The notes below the pieces were generated by a model, which ran no database searches, was not told the DNA's origin, and saw only the letters and a program-made list of their open reading frames with translations. Shown in pieces: positions 1 to 7,910 of a stretch of DNA of 64,000 bases (the stretch's first letter is position 1; each line of letters starts with the position of its first letter). A program made the translations under genes and the position numbers. Origin of the DNA: Enterococcus columbae DSM 7374 = ATCC 51263 (lineage in GTDB: Bacteria > Bacillota > Bacilli > Lactobacillales > Enterococcaceae); contig NZ_KE136348.1 of assembly GCF_000406925.1 (NCBI RefSeq), positions 64,501 to 128,500 of the forward strand, given 5' to 3'.

Positions 1-162
1 TAAACCAGTCAAGATGTTTAATAGCGTTGTTTTGCCACTACCGCTTTTTCCACAAAGTAAGACACACTCACCGGGATAAAGCTTAAAGGCAATATCTGTT
101 AATAAGGTTTCTTCACTAACAGTCTGATAATGAAGATGCTTTAAATCAATCAACGCATCCAT
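1..162 (-). CDS. ECF transporter ATP-binding subunit, N-terminal part (cut by window edge)
   Basis: Only the first 54 codons lie in the window; the gene continues past position 1. The translation carries a Walker A motif, GKSGSGKTT, at residues 38-46, preceded by a typical ABC strand of the form LYPGECVLL. The ATG ending at 162 has a good ribosome binding site (GGAGGA) five to six bases upstream. It overlaps the end of the downstream-encoded EcfT-like gene by 13 bases, so the A, T and S components are translationally coupled in one operon. By context it is the ATPase of an energy-coupling factor transporter that powers uptake of a small molecule. Signature and Walker B motifs fall outside the window. 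Confidence 0.8.
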   Translation of the reverse strand, partial: MDALIDLKHLHYQTVSEETLLTDIAFKLYPGECVLLCGKSGSGKTTLLNILTGL

Positions 163-836
163 AATTGTCCTCCTAATAAACCAAGCACGATTCCAAACCA
201 AAGATAATCCGCTAGACGTAATTGCAAGGGATAAATGCTAGTCTTTTGATGCGTGCTTTGAATGCCTCTTAGCAAACTGCTACTAGATAAATCCATAATC
301 ACTTGTTCACTAGAGGAAAGTAAAGGAATAATAAAATATTCAAAAAAACGCCAAGGATGAAAAAGGACACTCCGTTTATTTGGCGCTAATCCACGATATT
401 TCAACGATTGCCAAATTTGCTTGCCTTCAATGATAAGTGTGGGGATAAAGCGAATACAGACGATTAATGGAATCAAAATAAACTGTGGTACCTTCATTTT
501 AGCTAATGCAGCCTGCCATTGGCCAATTGATTTTAAATTCATCGCCAAGCTCATCGTCATTAATAATGGAAGCAAGCGAGCAAGACCTATCGCTAAAAAA
601 TCTAAAAGCACTTGTAGCCAGGTATTCCCTACTAGCCAATCTACTTTAAAAAGGCAAACAAGCACCAAATAAACGATAAATTGTCTGTATTTACCAACAA
701 ATAATAGCATGATAAAAACCGTCACTAAAAAAGCGGTTTGGATCCTAAAATCAAAAGGAAAAATCAGCAACAAGCTAGCAAACAATAAATACACTAAACT
801 AACTCTAGGATCAATTGCTAAATGTTTTTTATTCAT
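150..836 (-). CDS. ECF transporter transmembrane component, EcfT/CbiQ family
   Basis: A 228-residue hydrophobic protein with about five or six membrane segments. It has two short arginine-glycine motifs near residues 146-150 (KYRGL) and 188-192 (LLRGI), matching the paired coupling-helix motifs with which EcfT proteins touch the ATPases. I choose the ATG at 836 (MNKKHL); a longer reading frame to 887 has no ribosome binding site and would run deep into the upstream gene. The chosen start overlaps the stop of the S-component gene by 8 bases. Its job is to link substrate binding by the S component to ATP hydrolysis in the membrane. Confidence 0.82.
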   Translation of the reverse strand: MNKKHLAIDPRVSLVYLLFASLLLIFPFDFRIQTAFLVTVFIMLLFVGKYRQFIVYLVLVCLFKVDWLVGNTWLQVLLDFLAIGLARLLPLLMTMSLAMNLKSIGQWQAALAKMKVPQFILIPLIVCIRFIPTLIIEGKQIWQSLKYRGLAPNKRSVLFHPWRFFEYFIIPLLSSSEQVIMDLSSSSLLRGIQSTHQKTSIYPLQLRLADYLWFGIVLGLLGGQLWMR

Positions 837-1428
837 AGATTCGACCAAAACGTGCGGCAAAATGCTTTTGATACAATCCAAAGGCAATCAGCATCCCTAC
901 GATGCTACCGATGAAAGTCGCCACTAGGCTAACTACAAACATCTGCTTGGTCACATGTTCAAAAACAAAATGAATATAGGCTTGATCCTTTCCTCTAGCA
1001 ATCAAAGCATCGATATATGCCTGACGCATAAACCAAAGGGGTAAAATAGGCCCGACTAACCCATAGCTAAAAATCGTATAGCTAAGCATCGTCTTTAATT
1101 TAATTGGTAAGGCCGTCTTAAATTGAATTACATCTGCTAAAAGCGCGGCGATAATATTAGGTAAAAATGCCAATGGAAAATGCCCCGTCATTAAAAATAG
1201 TAAGCCAATCACACTTCCCATAATCGTAATAGCACCAAAGCGTTGAACTTTAGCAATTAAAATCAAATAAATAAGACCGGTAAACAAAGCCGTTACACCT
1301 GGAATCATCAGATTATGAAAGCCTGGAATCGTAAAACGTAAGACCAAAAGACATAGGGCCATAATCATAAAATATAATGCCGTATAAATCCCTGTCGAAA
1401 TTAAATGCTGTATTTTTAATTGCTGCAT
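829..1428 (-). CDS. ECF transporter S component, MptD/Trep_Strep (TIGR02185-like) family
   Basis: A 199-residue integral membrane protein with about six hydrophobic segments and short loops. Its sequence style resembles the conserved Trep_Strep membrane family, regarded as substrate-binding S components of ECF transporters. Start at 1428 (MQQLKIQH) is supported by AAAGGAG seven bases upstream; the longer frame to 1461 is not. It is the first gene of an S-T-A operon that has its own A and T components, so it probably belongs to a dedicated (group I) transporter. The substrate cannot be read from sequence. Confidence 0.75.
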   Translation of the reverse strand: MQQLKIQHLISTGIYTALYFMIMALCLLVLRFTIPGFHNLMIPGVTALFTGLIYLILIAKVQRFGAITIMGSVIGLLFLMTGHFPLAFLPNIIAALLADVIQFKTALPIKLKTMLSYTIFSYGLVGPILPLWFMRQAYIDALIARGKDQAYIHFVFEHVTKQMFVVSLVATFIGSIVGMLIAFGLYQKHFAARFGRIYE

Positions 1429-1490
1429 AAAAAAACTCCTTTTCTGACAATATAATCTCATTTTAACTGATAACCATTCTCAATGCAAAG

Positions 1491-1528
1491 CAAAAATTCA
1501 CTCCACTATCTAGCCAAATAGTGGAGTG
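1491..1528 (-). terminator. Rho-independent terminator after ffh
   Basis: A 10-bp perfect stem (ACTCCACTAT at 1500-1509 with ATAGTGGAGT at 1518-1527) and an 8-nt loop. It is followed on the minus strand by GAATTTTTG. Confidence 0.85.
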
Positions 1529-1536
1529 CCATTCAT

Positions 1537-2955
1537 TTATTTACGTTTTTTCTTTTTCTTTTTATTCTTTTTAATCATGCGATTCATCGCCATTTTACCA
1601 AGCTTTCCTTTGATGCCGCCACCAAACATTTGATCCATACCTGGAATATTAAAGTTGCCATTCGTCATCTGCTGCATCATTTTTTGAGACTCTTTGAATT
1701 GCTTGATCATGCGGTTAACTTCCACCACGCTATTTCCTGAACCAGCCGCGATTCTTCGACGACGACTTGGGTTTAACAAATCAGGATTTTCGCGTTCTTC
1801 TGGGGTCATCGACATCACAATGGCTCTTTGTCTAGCAATTTGTTTTGGATCAACCTTAATATTTTCGATTCCCGGCATTTGGCTCATTCCTGGAATCATC
1901 TTCATCAAATCTTCTAATGGCCCCATGCTCATAACTTGGTCAAGCTGCTCAATAAAATCATTAAAGTCAAAGCTATTTTCCTTCATCTTGCGCGCAAGCT
2001 CTTCTGCTTTTTTCTCATCATAATCTTGCTGCGCTTTTTCAATTAAGGTTAATAGATCCCCCATGCCTAGAATTCGACTAGACATACGATCTGGATGGAA
2101 TACTTCAAGATCGGTTAATTTTTCACCAGTACCGGTAAATTTAATCGGCGCACCTGTGACCGAACGAATCGATAGGGCAGCTCCCCCACGAGTATCCCCA
2201 TCTAGCTTAGTAATAATCACCCCGGTAATTCCTAGTTGTTGATTGAAGCTATCAGCGACTGTCACCGCATCTTGACCGGTCATTGCATCGACAACCAAAA
2301 GAATTTCATTAGGTTGAGCGATTTCTTTGATTTGTTTTAACTCATCCATCAAGGTTTCATCGATGTGTAAACGACCAGCCGTATCGATTAAGACATAGTC
2401 ATTTTTCTTCTCATGTGCCAAAGCCATCCCTTGACGAACAATTTCAACCGGACTAACATTGGTCCCCATATCAAAGACTGGTACATTTAACTGTTCACCT
2501 AAAACTTTTAACTGATCAATCGCAGCTGGTCGATAAACGTCACCGGCAATAAGCAAGGGACGTGCTTTTTCATTTTTGATTAAATGATTCGCTAGCTTAC
2601 CGGTAAAAGTCGTTTTACCAGCCCCTTGTAAACCAACCATCATGATAACTGTTGGAATTTTTGGTGATTTATTTAATTCAACAGTTTCAGCACCTAACAT
2701 CTTCGTTAGCTCTTCATCAACAATCTTTACTACCTGTTGTGCTGGTGATAAGCTTTCTAAAACCTCTACTCCAACGGCGCGTTCACGAACGTTTTTAGTA
2801 AATTCCTTTACTACTTGTAAGTTTACGTCGGCCTCTAATAAAGCCAGACGAATCTCGCGCATCATTTCTTTTACATCCGCTTCGGTTACTTTACCCTTGC
2901 GACGTAATTTACCCATCGCATCTTGTAATCGTTTGGTTAAACTTTCAAATGCCAT
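1537..2955 (-). CDS. ffh: Signal recognition particle GTPase Ffh
   Basis: A 472-residue SRP54 protein of normal length. The N domain covers residues 1-95. The GTPase domain follows, with GLQGAGKTT at 108-116, DTAGR near 190 and TKLDGD near 248. A methionine-rich M domain (about 300-440) contains GMGDLL and SMTPEER-type motifs, and the C-terminus is a run of lysines. It binds the SRP RNA (encoded at 15.8 kb in this window) and signal sequences on nascent chains, and delivers them to FtsY at the membrane. It lies 18 bases downstream of ylxM, the usual firmicute pair, and is closed by a strong terminator. Confidence 0.98.
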   Translation of the reverse strand: MAFESLTKRLQDAMGKLRRKGKVTEADVKEMMREIRLALLEADVNLQVVKEFTKNVRERAVGVEVLESLSPAQQVVKIVDEELTKMLGAETVELNKSPKIPTVIMMVGLQGAGKTTFTGKLANHLIKNEKARPLLIAGDVYRPAAIDQLKVLGEQLNVPVFDMGTNVSPVEIVRQGMALAHEKKNDYVLIDTAGRLHIDETLMDELKQIKEIAQPNEILLVVDAMTGQDAVTVADSFNQQLGITGVIITKLDGDTRGGAALSIRSVTGAPIKFTGTGEKLTDLEVFHPDRMSSRILGMGDLLTLIEKAQQDYDEKKAEELARKMKENSFDFNDFIEQLDQVMSMGPLEDLMKMIPGMSQMPGIENIKVDPKQIARQRAIVMSMTPEERENPDLLNPSRRRRIAAGSGNSVVEVNRMIKQFKESQKMMQQMTNGNFNIPGMDQMFGGGIKGKLGKMAMNRMIKKNKKKKKKRK

Positions 2956-2973
2956 TTATCAATAATCCTTTCT

Positions 2974-3312
2974 TTATTCATCAATTTCTTGTAATTCAGT
3001 CATAAAACTACGTAAGGTTTCATCTTGTGGATATTTCTCATCAAGATATGCTTGTAGTTGGCTAAAAATCTGCCGACGAACCATATAATCAGAATACATA
3101 TGGAGTTTTTTTTCATAGTCCTCTAAAATTTTTTCAGTCCGCTTAATATTATCATAGACCGCTTGACGACTGACTTCAAATTCCTCAGCAATCTCACCTA
3201 ATGAAAAATCATCCGCATAATAAAGCTCCATATAATTCATCTGCTTTTCAGTTAAAAGCGTTGAATAAAATTCAAACAACGCATTCATGCGATTGGTTTT
3301 TTCAATTTCCAA
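2974..3312 (-). CDS. ylxM: YlxM-family DNA-binding protein
   Basis: A 112-residue protein with a sigma-70 region 4-like helix-turn-helix (about residues 22-60, [19 protein letters not shown]). It matches YlxM, the usual partner of ffh, which in streptococci has been reported to influence SRP GTPase behaviour. The start is a TTG at 3312 placed directly after the stop of the DUF523 gene, with GGGGTG upstream. The three genes DUF523-ylxM-ffh are probably one transcript. Confidence 0.9.
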   Translation of the reverse strand: MEIEKTNRMNALFEFYSTLLTEKQMNYMELYYADDFSLGEIAEEFEVSRQAVYDNIKRTEKILEDYEKKLHMYSDYMVRRQIFSQLQAYLDEKYPQDETLRSFMTELQEIDE

Positions 3313-3783
3313 TTAAAGCACCCCTTGTCTTTTTAATTCCGGTACTTCTTCTTCAGAATAAACCTGAATTTTCTGCATAGAAAAATATGCGGCTGCCACA
3401 CCATAGCCTTTAACCTTTACGCCAGAAAAGCTACCATCGTAAATCATCGACTTGCCACATGAAGGGCTACGTTCTTTTAAAATGACTATCTGGATATTTT
3501 GTGCTTTTAATTTTTGATAAGCAAGCTTGGCTCCTTGCTTAAAAGCTTCCGTCACATCTTCACCGTCTCGATTAATCACTTTAGCTTTTCCTTGCCAAAC
3601 AGCAAAGCCATCGCCACCAATAATTTCTGCTGGCACTCTAGGAATTGGCAAGTTTCCCAGCACTTCTGGGCAAATTAAAACAGCTTTTTCTGCTTCAAGT
3701 AATTCTTCTAGCAGGTTGACCTTTTGCATTTTACCATCATACCGACAGCAAATGCCACCTAAACATGCACTAATGCCTATCAT
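3313..3783 (-). CDS. DUF523 family protein
   Basis: A 156-residue cysteine-containing protein starting MIGISACLGGICCRYDGK and holding a later SPSCGKS motif. Both are characteristic of the DUF523 family. The conserved cysteines suggest metal or cofactor binding, but the biochemical function is not established. The ATG at 3783 is chosen; a TTG three bases upstream is equally close to the AAGGGA ribosome binding site. It is translationally adjacent to ylxM and divergent from phoP. Confidence 0.8.
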   Translation of the reverse strand: MIGISACLGGICCRYDGKMQKVNLLEELLEAEKAVLICPEVLGNLPIPRVPAEIIGGDGFAVWQGKAKVINRDGEDVTEAFKQGAKLAYQKLKAQNIQIVILKERSPSCGKSMIYDGSFSGVKVKGYGVAAAYFSMQKIQVYSEEEVPELKRQGVL

Positions 3784-3907
3784 CAAGATGATTTTCCCTT
3801 CTACGTAAAGTCTTTTACATTATATCATTGATTAAGTAATTACAATAGTCCTGATGATAAATTCATGTTAAAATAAAACGGAGAATGTAAATAATAAAGG
3901 AGAAGTT

Positions 3908-4630
3908 ATGAAACGGGTATTAGTAGTTGACGATGAACCGTCTATTCAAACCTTATTACGTTTTAATCTACAAAAAGAAGGCTATGAGGTCATCTTAGCT
4001 GATGATGGAAACGAAGCACTTAAATTAGCCTTAAATGAAACATTTGATTTTATTATTCTTGATATTATGCTGCCAGGCTTAGATGGGATGGATATCACGA
4101 AAAAATTGCGTCAAGAAAAGAAAAAAACCCCGATTTTAATTTTGACCGCTAAAGATGATCCGATTGATCGAATTTTAGGCTTAGAAATCGGTGCCGATGA
4201 CTATCTAACAAAACCTTTTAGTCCACGTGAAGTCTTAGCCAGAATGAAGGCGATTTTTAGACGAATGGAGCCTGTTGAAGTGCCAACTGTAAGCACGCAT
4301 ACACTTGATATCAATCAGACTGAAAAATTACAAATTGGAGATATTACGGCAGATTTAGCGAACTACCAAGTGTTTGTTAAGCAAAAATTAATTACCTTGA
4401 CCCCAAAAGAATTTGAATTGCTGGTTTATTTTATGCAAAGAAAAGATCGGGTCATCAGTCGAGATACCTTGCTCGATCGAATTTGGCAATTTGATTTTGA
4501 TGGGCAGACAAGGATTGTCGATGTGCATATTAGTCATTTACGGGAGAAAATTGAAAAAGATCCTAAACATCCTGAATATCTGGTCACCGTCCGTGGTTTT
4601 GGCTATAAATTTCAGGAGCCTAGCAAATGA
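3908..4630 (+). CDS. phoP: Response regulator, OmpR/PhoB family (PhoP-like)
   Basis: A 240-residue two-domain regulator. The receiver domain (1-120) has the acidic pair D8-D9, phospho-acceptor D52 in LDIMLPG, and a LTKPF lysine near 102. The winged-helix DNA-binding domain (about 140-235) ends with the usual VRGFGYKF. It overlaps the kinase gene by 4 bases. Together with the adjacent pstS and its TGTAAA repeats this points to the PhoPR/phosphate-starvation system rather than another OmpR-type pair, though that is inference from context. The ATG follows an AAAGGAG site. Confidence 0.85.
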   Translation: MKRVLVVDDEPSIQTLLRFNLQKEGYEVILADDGNEALKLALNETFDFIILDIMLPGLDGMDITKKLRQEKKKTPILILTAKDDPIDRILGLEIGADDYLTKPFSPREVLARMKAIFRRMEPVEVPTVSTHTLDINQTEKLQIGDITADLANYQVFVKQKLITLTPKEFELLVYFMQRKDRVISRDTLLDRIWQFDFDGQTRIVDVHISHLREKIEKDPKHPEYLVTVRGFGYKFQEPSK

Positions 4631-6366
4631 AAAAAATAAAAGAGCATGAATTCATCTTATGGGCAATCGGCTTATTAGCTCTCTATTTACTTAGCTGGCA
4701 GGTGATTAGTTATTTTTATAATCAACAAGTCACTTTACAGCAAGCGAATTATCTAAAGCAACAAGCACAAACGCTAATCCGTATCGCTGATGGTCAAAAA
4801 GAGCAATTAATCGCACTTAGTGATGACTATGTACAATCAGCTAATGAGCGGATTACCTTAATCGATGCTAAAAACGGTAAGATTATCTATGATACTTTTA
4901 ATGAACAATTAATCAATGATTTACGTACCACACGCCCTGAGGTTAAAGCGATTATGGATGGTAACACTACTGCTCAGGCCATTCGCTACAGCCAAACCTT
5001 AAAAAAAGAATTAATCTATGTCACAGTACCCATTAAGGAAAATCAACAGCTTTCAATGATTTTACGAATTGCTGAACCGACTAGCCTGTTTATTCAGCAG
5101 GCTAAAGGGATGAAGCATTCCATCTTTTTGGTCTATCTCATCATGTACGGCTTGATTACACTGTTTTTACTCAGAATTATTCTAAAAAGAAACCAACCCA
5201 TCCAAACCATTCTACCGATTTTGCGTAAAATGACCAAGCAGCCCAATCAAACCGAACTGATTCTAACCGATTCTAAATATGGTTCTGAGCTATATCAATT
5301 AATTAACCAGCTAAACGAAACCTTAAGAGATACCTATCAGGCATATACCGATACCGAAGAACAATTTCAAGCTTTGCTAAAGGAATTGACGATTGGTATT
5401 TTTATGATTCAAGCAGATGGAAATTTACGTTTGATGAATCATGCGATGTGCGAGCAACTTGGCTTAGTCCCACCTATCAAGGAAAATCAAGCCTTTGCCA
5501 AAGTTATTAATGATCCTCAGCTGATTCAAATGATCTATCAAGTCCATCAAACACAGGGCTTTATTCATCAAGAAATCACCACAGCCCAGACGAAACGTCG
5601 TCTTGATATTTCCGTTCGCTTTTTTACTGAGGATCATCAAATTCTAGGTGTCAGCTATGATTTAACCAAAATTCGGCACTTAGAAACAATGCAAAAAGAC
5701 TTTGTCAGCAACGTTTCACACGAATTAAAAACACCAGTCACCTCTTTAATTGGTTTTACCGAAACCTTATTAGATGGTGCGAAAGATGATCCAGAACTTA
5801 CCGAGCAATTTTTACAAATTATGCAAAAAGATGCCTTACGTTTACAAGCCTTAATTCAAGAAATCATACAGCTCTCAAAAACGAACGAATTGTTTGCATA
5901 TGAATCACAAGAGGTTGATTTAAGCTTGCTTTGTCAGCAGATTTTAACTAACTATCAAGAAAGTATTCAAAATAAGCATTTGCAAATTGACTTTGTTGCT
6001 CAATCAAATTTAAAGGTGCTAACAAAAAAAGAATTGTTACAGCCTATTTGTAAAAATCTCATTGAAAATGCGATTCAATATGCACCATTAAACAGCCAAA
6101 TTCAAATTCAGTGGTGCCTACAAGAAAACCATTATCAATTCATAGTGAAAGACAATGGATTAGGTATCGATCCAAAAGAACACGAGCGTATTTTTGAACG
6201 CTTCTATCGAGTGGATAAAGCTAGAGCCCGCCATTCTGGTGGGACTGGCTTAGGCTTAGCAATTGTCAAAGATTATACTGAAAAATTAGGCGGCACAGTC
6301 GCCATTAAAAGTCAGCTTGGCAAAGGCGCTACCTTTATCATCACCATTCCTTATTTGAAACGATAG
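4627..6366 (+). CDS. phoR: Sensor histidine kinase, PhoR-like
   Basis: A 579-residue membrane kinase. One transmembrane helix lies near residues 9-29, an extracytoplasmic sensor region covers about 30-160, and a second helix is near 163-183. A PAS-like region covers about 240-340. The phospho-acceptor H365 lies in FVSNVSHELKTP, the N box at 477 (NLIENAIQYAP), and the G boxes DNGLGID and GGTGLGLAIV (about 510 and 538). This order is that of PhoR/WalK-type kinases. It overlaps phoP by 4 bases and is closed by a strong terminator. It probably phosphorylates PhoP when phosphate is scarce; pstS next door is the likely target. Confidence 0.85.
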   Translation: MKKIKEHEFILWAIGLLALYLLSWQVISYFYNQQVTLQQANYLKQQAQTLIRIADGQKEQLIALSDDYVQSANERITLIDAKNGKIIYDTFNEQLINDLRTTRPEVKAIMDGNTTAQAIRYSQTLKKELIYVTVPIKENQQLSMILRIAEPTSLFIQQAKGMKHSIFLVYLIMYGLITLFLLRIILKRNQPIQTILPILRKMTKQPNQTELILTDSKYGSELYQLINQLNETLRDTYQAYTDTEEQFQALLKELTIGIFMIQADGNLRLMNHAMCEQLGLVPPIKENQAFAKVINDPQLIQMIYQVHQTQGFIHQEITTAQTKRRLDISVRFFTEDHQILGVSYDLTKIRHLETMQKDFVSNVSHELKTPVTSLIGFTETLLDGAKDDPELTEQFLQIMQKDALRLQALIQEIIQLSKTNELFAYESQEVDLSLLCQQILTNYQESIQNKHLQIDFVAQSNLKVLTKKELLQPICKNLIENAIQYAPLNSQIQIQWCLQENHYQFIVKDNGLGIDPKEHERIFERFYRVDKARARHSGGTGLGLAIVKDYTEKLGGTVAIKSQLGKGATFIITIPYLKR

Positions 6367-6373
6367 AATTTTA

Positions 6374-6444
6374 AAAGATTGATTTTTCAACCAGTAGTTA
6401 CTAGTTTTTTAAACTAGTTAGCCATGAAAAATCAATCTTTTTTA
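6374..6444 (+). terminator. Terminator after phoPR
   Basis: The arms AAAGATTGATTTTTC and GAAAAATCAATCTTT pair around a 40-nt loop, which contains a smaller ACTAGTTTTTTAAACTAGT hairpin. A T-run follows on the plus strand. Confidence 0.8.
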
Positions 6445-6451
6445 TCCTCAA

Positions 6452-6484
6452 AAAAACCTATCTGTTAAACAGATAGGCTAAAAG
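6452..6484 (-). terminator. Terminator after pstS
   Basis: AGCCTATCTGTT and AACAGATAGG form a compact hairpin on the minus strand followed by TTTTTT. With the phoR terminator it separates the converging phoR and pstS transcripts. Confidence 0.85.
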
Positions 6485-6496
6485 GGAGATTTACAC

Positions 6497-7378
6497 TTAT
6501 TTTATTGGTGTCACAATGCCGTCTGCACTGCGTTGTACTTGCATTTTAGTAATTGGTAGATAACCTAAGTCTTTTACTAAAGAATCTTGGACCTCATCAG
6601 AAACCATGTAATCTAAGAAAGCTTTTAATTGTTTGTTTGGCTTACCATTTGTATACATGTGTTCATATGACCAGATTTTCCAATCATTTGTTTCAATGTT
6701 TTCAGCAGTTGGTTCAACCCCATCAACTGATAAAGCTTGCAAGCTATCATCAATATAAGATAATGCTAGGTAGCTAATTGCACCAGGAGTTGTTGAGACA
6801 ATCTTTTTCACAGTACCTGAAGAATCTTGTTCTTGGGCTTGGATAGTCGTTGCTCCATTTAAGCCCCATTTTTCAAAGGTTGCACGAGTACCTGAGCCTG
6901 CTGCTCGGTTGACTACCACGATTTCTTGATCTTTCCCACCAAGTTCTTGCCAATTTGTCACTTTACCAGTAAAAATATCAATCAGTTGGGCCTGAGTCAC
7001 ATCTTTCACACCAACATTAGGGTTAACCACAGGTGCCATACCAACAACAGCCACTTGATGATCGACTAATTTACTTGCATCGATTCCATCTTTTTCTTCG
7101 GCAAACACATCAGAGTTACCAATTTGTACAGAACCATTCATTACTTGGCTTAACCCTGTACCTGAACCGCCACCTTGCACGGTAATTTGATAATTCGCAT
7201 TTTTAGCAACAAATTGCTCTTGGGCTGATTCGACTAATGGTTGTAAAGCAGTTGAACCTACTGCCACAATGCTCACTTGCTCATCACTTTTAGCCGTGCT
7301 TGATTCTGCTCCTTTATTACTGCCGCATCCGGCTAAAAATAATCCTGATAAAAGTAAAACTGCTGCTAATTTTTTCAT
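6497..7378 (-). CDS. pstS: Phosphate ABC transporter substrate-binding lipoprotein PstS
   Basis: A 293-residue lipoprotein with signal peptide and lipobox LAGC (lipidated Cys18). The mature part has the phosphate-binding signatures GSTALQPL, GGGSGTGL and NRAAGSGTRATF typical of PstS. It captures phosphate outside the membrane for the PstCAB permease. No pstC, pstA or pstB gene follows; a terminator closes the gene, so pstS is monocistronic here. The start has a strong GAGGAG site. The upstream TGTAAA repeats suggest control by the neighbouring PhoPR pair. Confidence 0.95.
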   Translation of the reverse strand: MKKLAAVLLLSGLFLAGCGSNKGAESSTAKSDEQVSIVAVGSTALQPLVESAQEQFVAKNANYQITVQGGGSGTGLSQVMNGSVQIGNSDVFAEEKDGIDASKLVDHQVAVVGMAPVVNPNVGVKDVTQAQLIDIFTGKVTNWQELGGKDQEIVVVNRAAGSGTRATFEKWGLNGATTIQAQEQDSSGTVKKIVSTTPGAISYLALSYIDDSLQALSVDGVEPTAENIETNDWKIWSYEHMYTNGKPNKQLKAFLDYMVSDEVQDSLVKDLGYLPITKMQVQRSADGIVTPIK

Positions 7379-7450
7379 TTAAAATTTCGCTCCTCTTTAA
7401 TAATGCTCAATTTTTTATTTTTTGTAGTTAGCTTTGCTTAGCTCTTACAG

Positions 7451-7520
7451 GATTATCATAACAATTGGATGTAAAAACTTAATGGATTCTATGTAAAAGT
7501 TTCTCATAGATTGTAAAGGT
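7451..7520 (-). promoter_or_regulatory. pstS promoter with Pho-box-like direct repeats
   Basis: Read on the minus strand, three TTTACA motifs lie at 7512-7517, 7492-7497 and 7470-7475, so 20 and 22 bases apart, about two helical turns. They sit just upstream of a TATGAT -10-like element near 7454-7459. Firmicute PhoP binds TTAACA/TTTACA repeats spaced about 11 bp, so these repeats are on the same face of the helix. The promoter and operator assignments are inference. Confidence 0.6.
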
Positions 7521-7539
7521 TAAGTAAATAAACCAATCC

Positions 7540-7761
7540 TTATTTTTTCTTAGCTTTTATTTTCTTTTGCTTGCGATACACTTTGTACAAAAGGACAAGA
7601 TTAATGAAAAGTACGAACCAAATATTCTCAATTAAAAAATCGCCATGTAAAAGAAATTCGATGGTAATACCAAGGATCGAGCCCACTAAAGCAGGAAGAA
7701 GCACCTCTTGATACGGATGTTGCTTAAAATAGATATTCAATCGATTCCAAAAAGACTTCAT
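7540..7761 (-). CDS. Small membrane protein of unknown function
   Basis: A 73-residue protein with two predicted membrane helices (about residues 20-38 and 46-62) and a strongly basic C-terminal tail (KQKKIKAKKK). I recognise no family. It starts with ATG after a GAGGTGAG site and lies alone between pstS and the terminator of the patA operon, on the same strand as both. The ribosome binding site and membrane composition support a real gene. Confidence 0.6.
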   Translation of the reverse strand: MKSFWNRLNIYFKQHPYQEVLLPALVGSILGITIEFLLHGDFLIENIWFVLFINLVLLYKVYRKQKKIKAKKK

Positions 7762-7850
7762 CTAGCTCACCTCGACTACTTTTTCTATATTTTAGCATGA
7801 TACAATTGGAAATTGCGACCAATAAATCAAGCTTTTCCAATCATTCAAAC

Positions 7851-7892
7851 AAAAAAAATCAACCCACTTTGATCATCAAAGTAGGCTGATTG
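7851..7892 (-). terminator. Terminator after patA operon
   Basis: Minus-strand hairpin AATCAGCCTACTTTGAT / ATCAAAGTGGGTTGATT with nearly no loop, followed by TTTTTTTT. Confidence 0.88.
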
Positions 7893-7910
7893 ACAAGACG
7901 ACAAGCGAAC

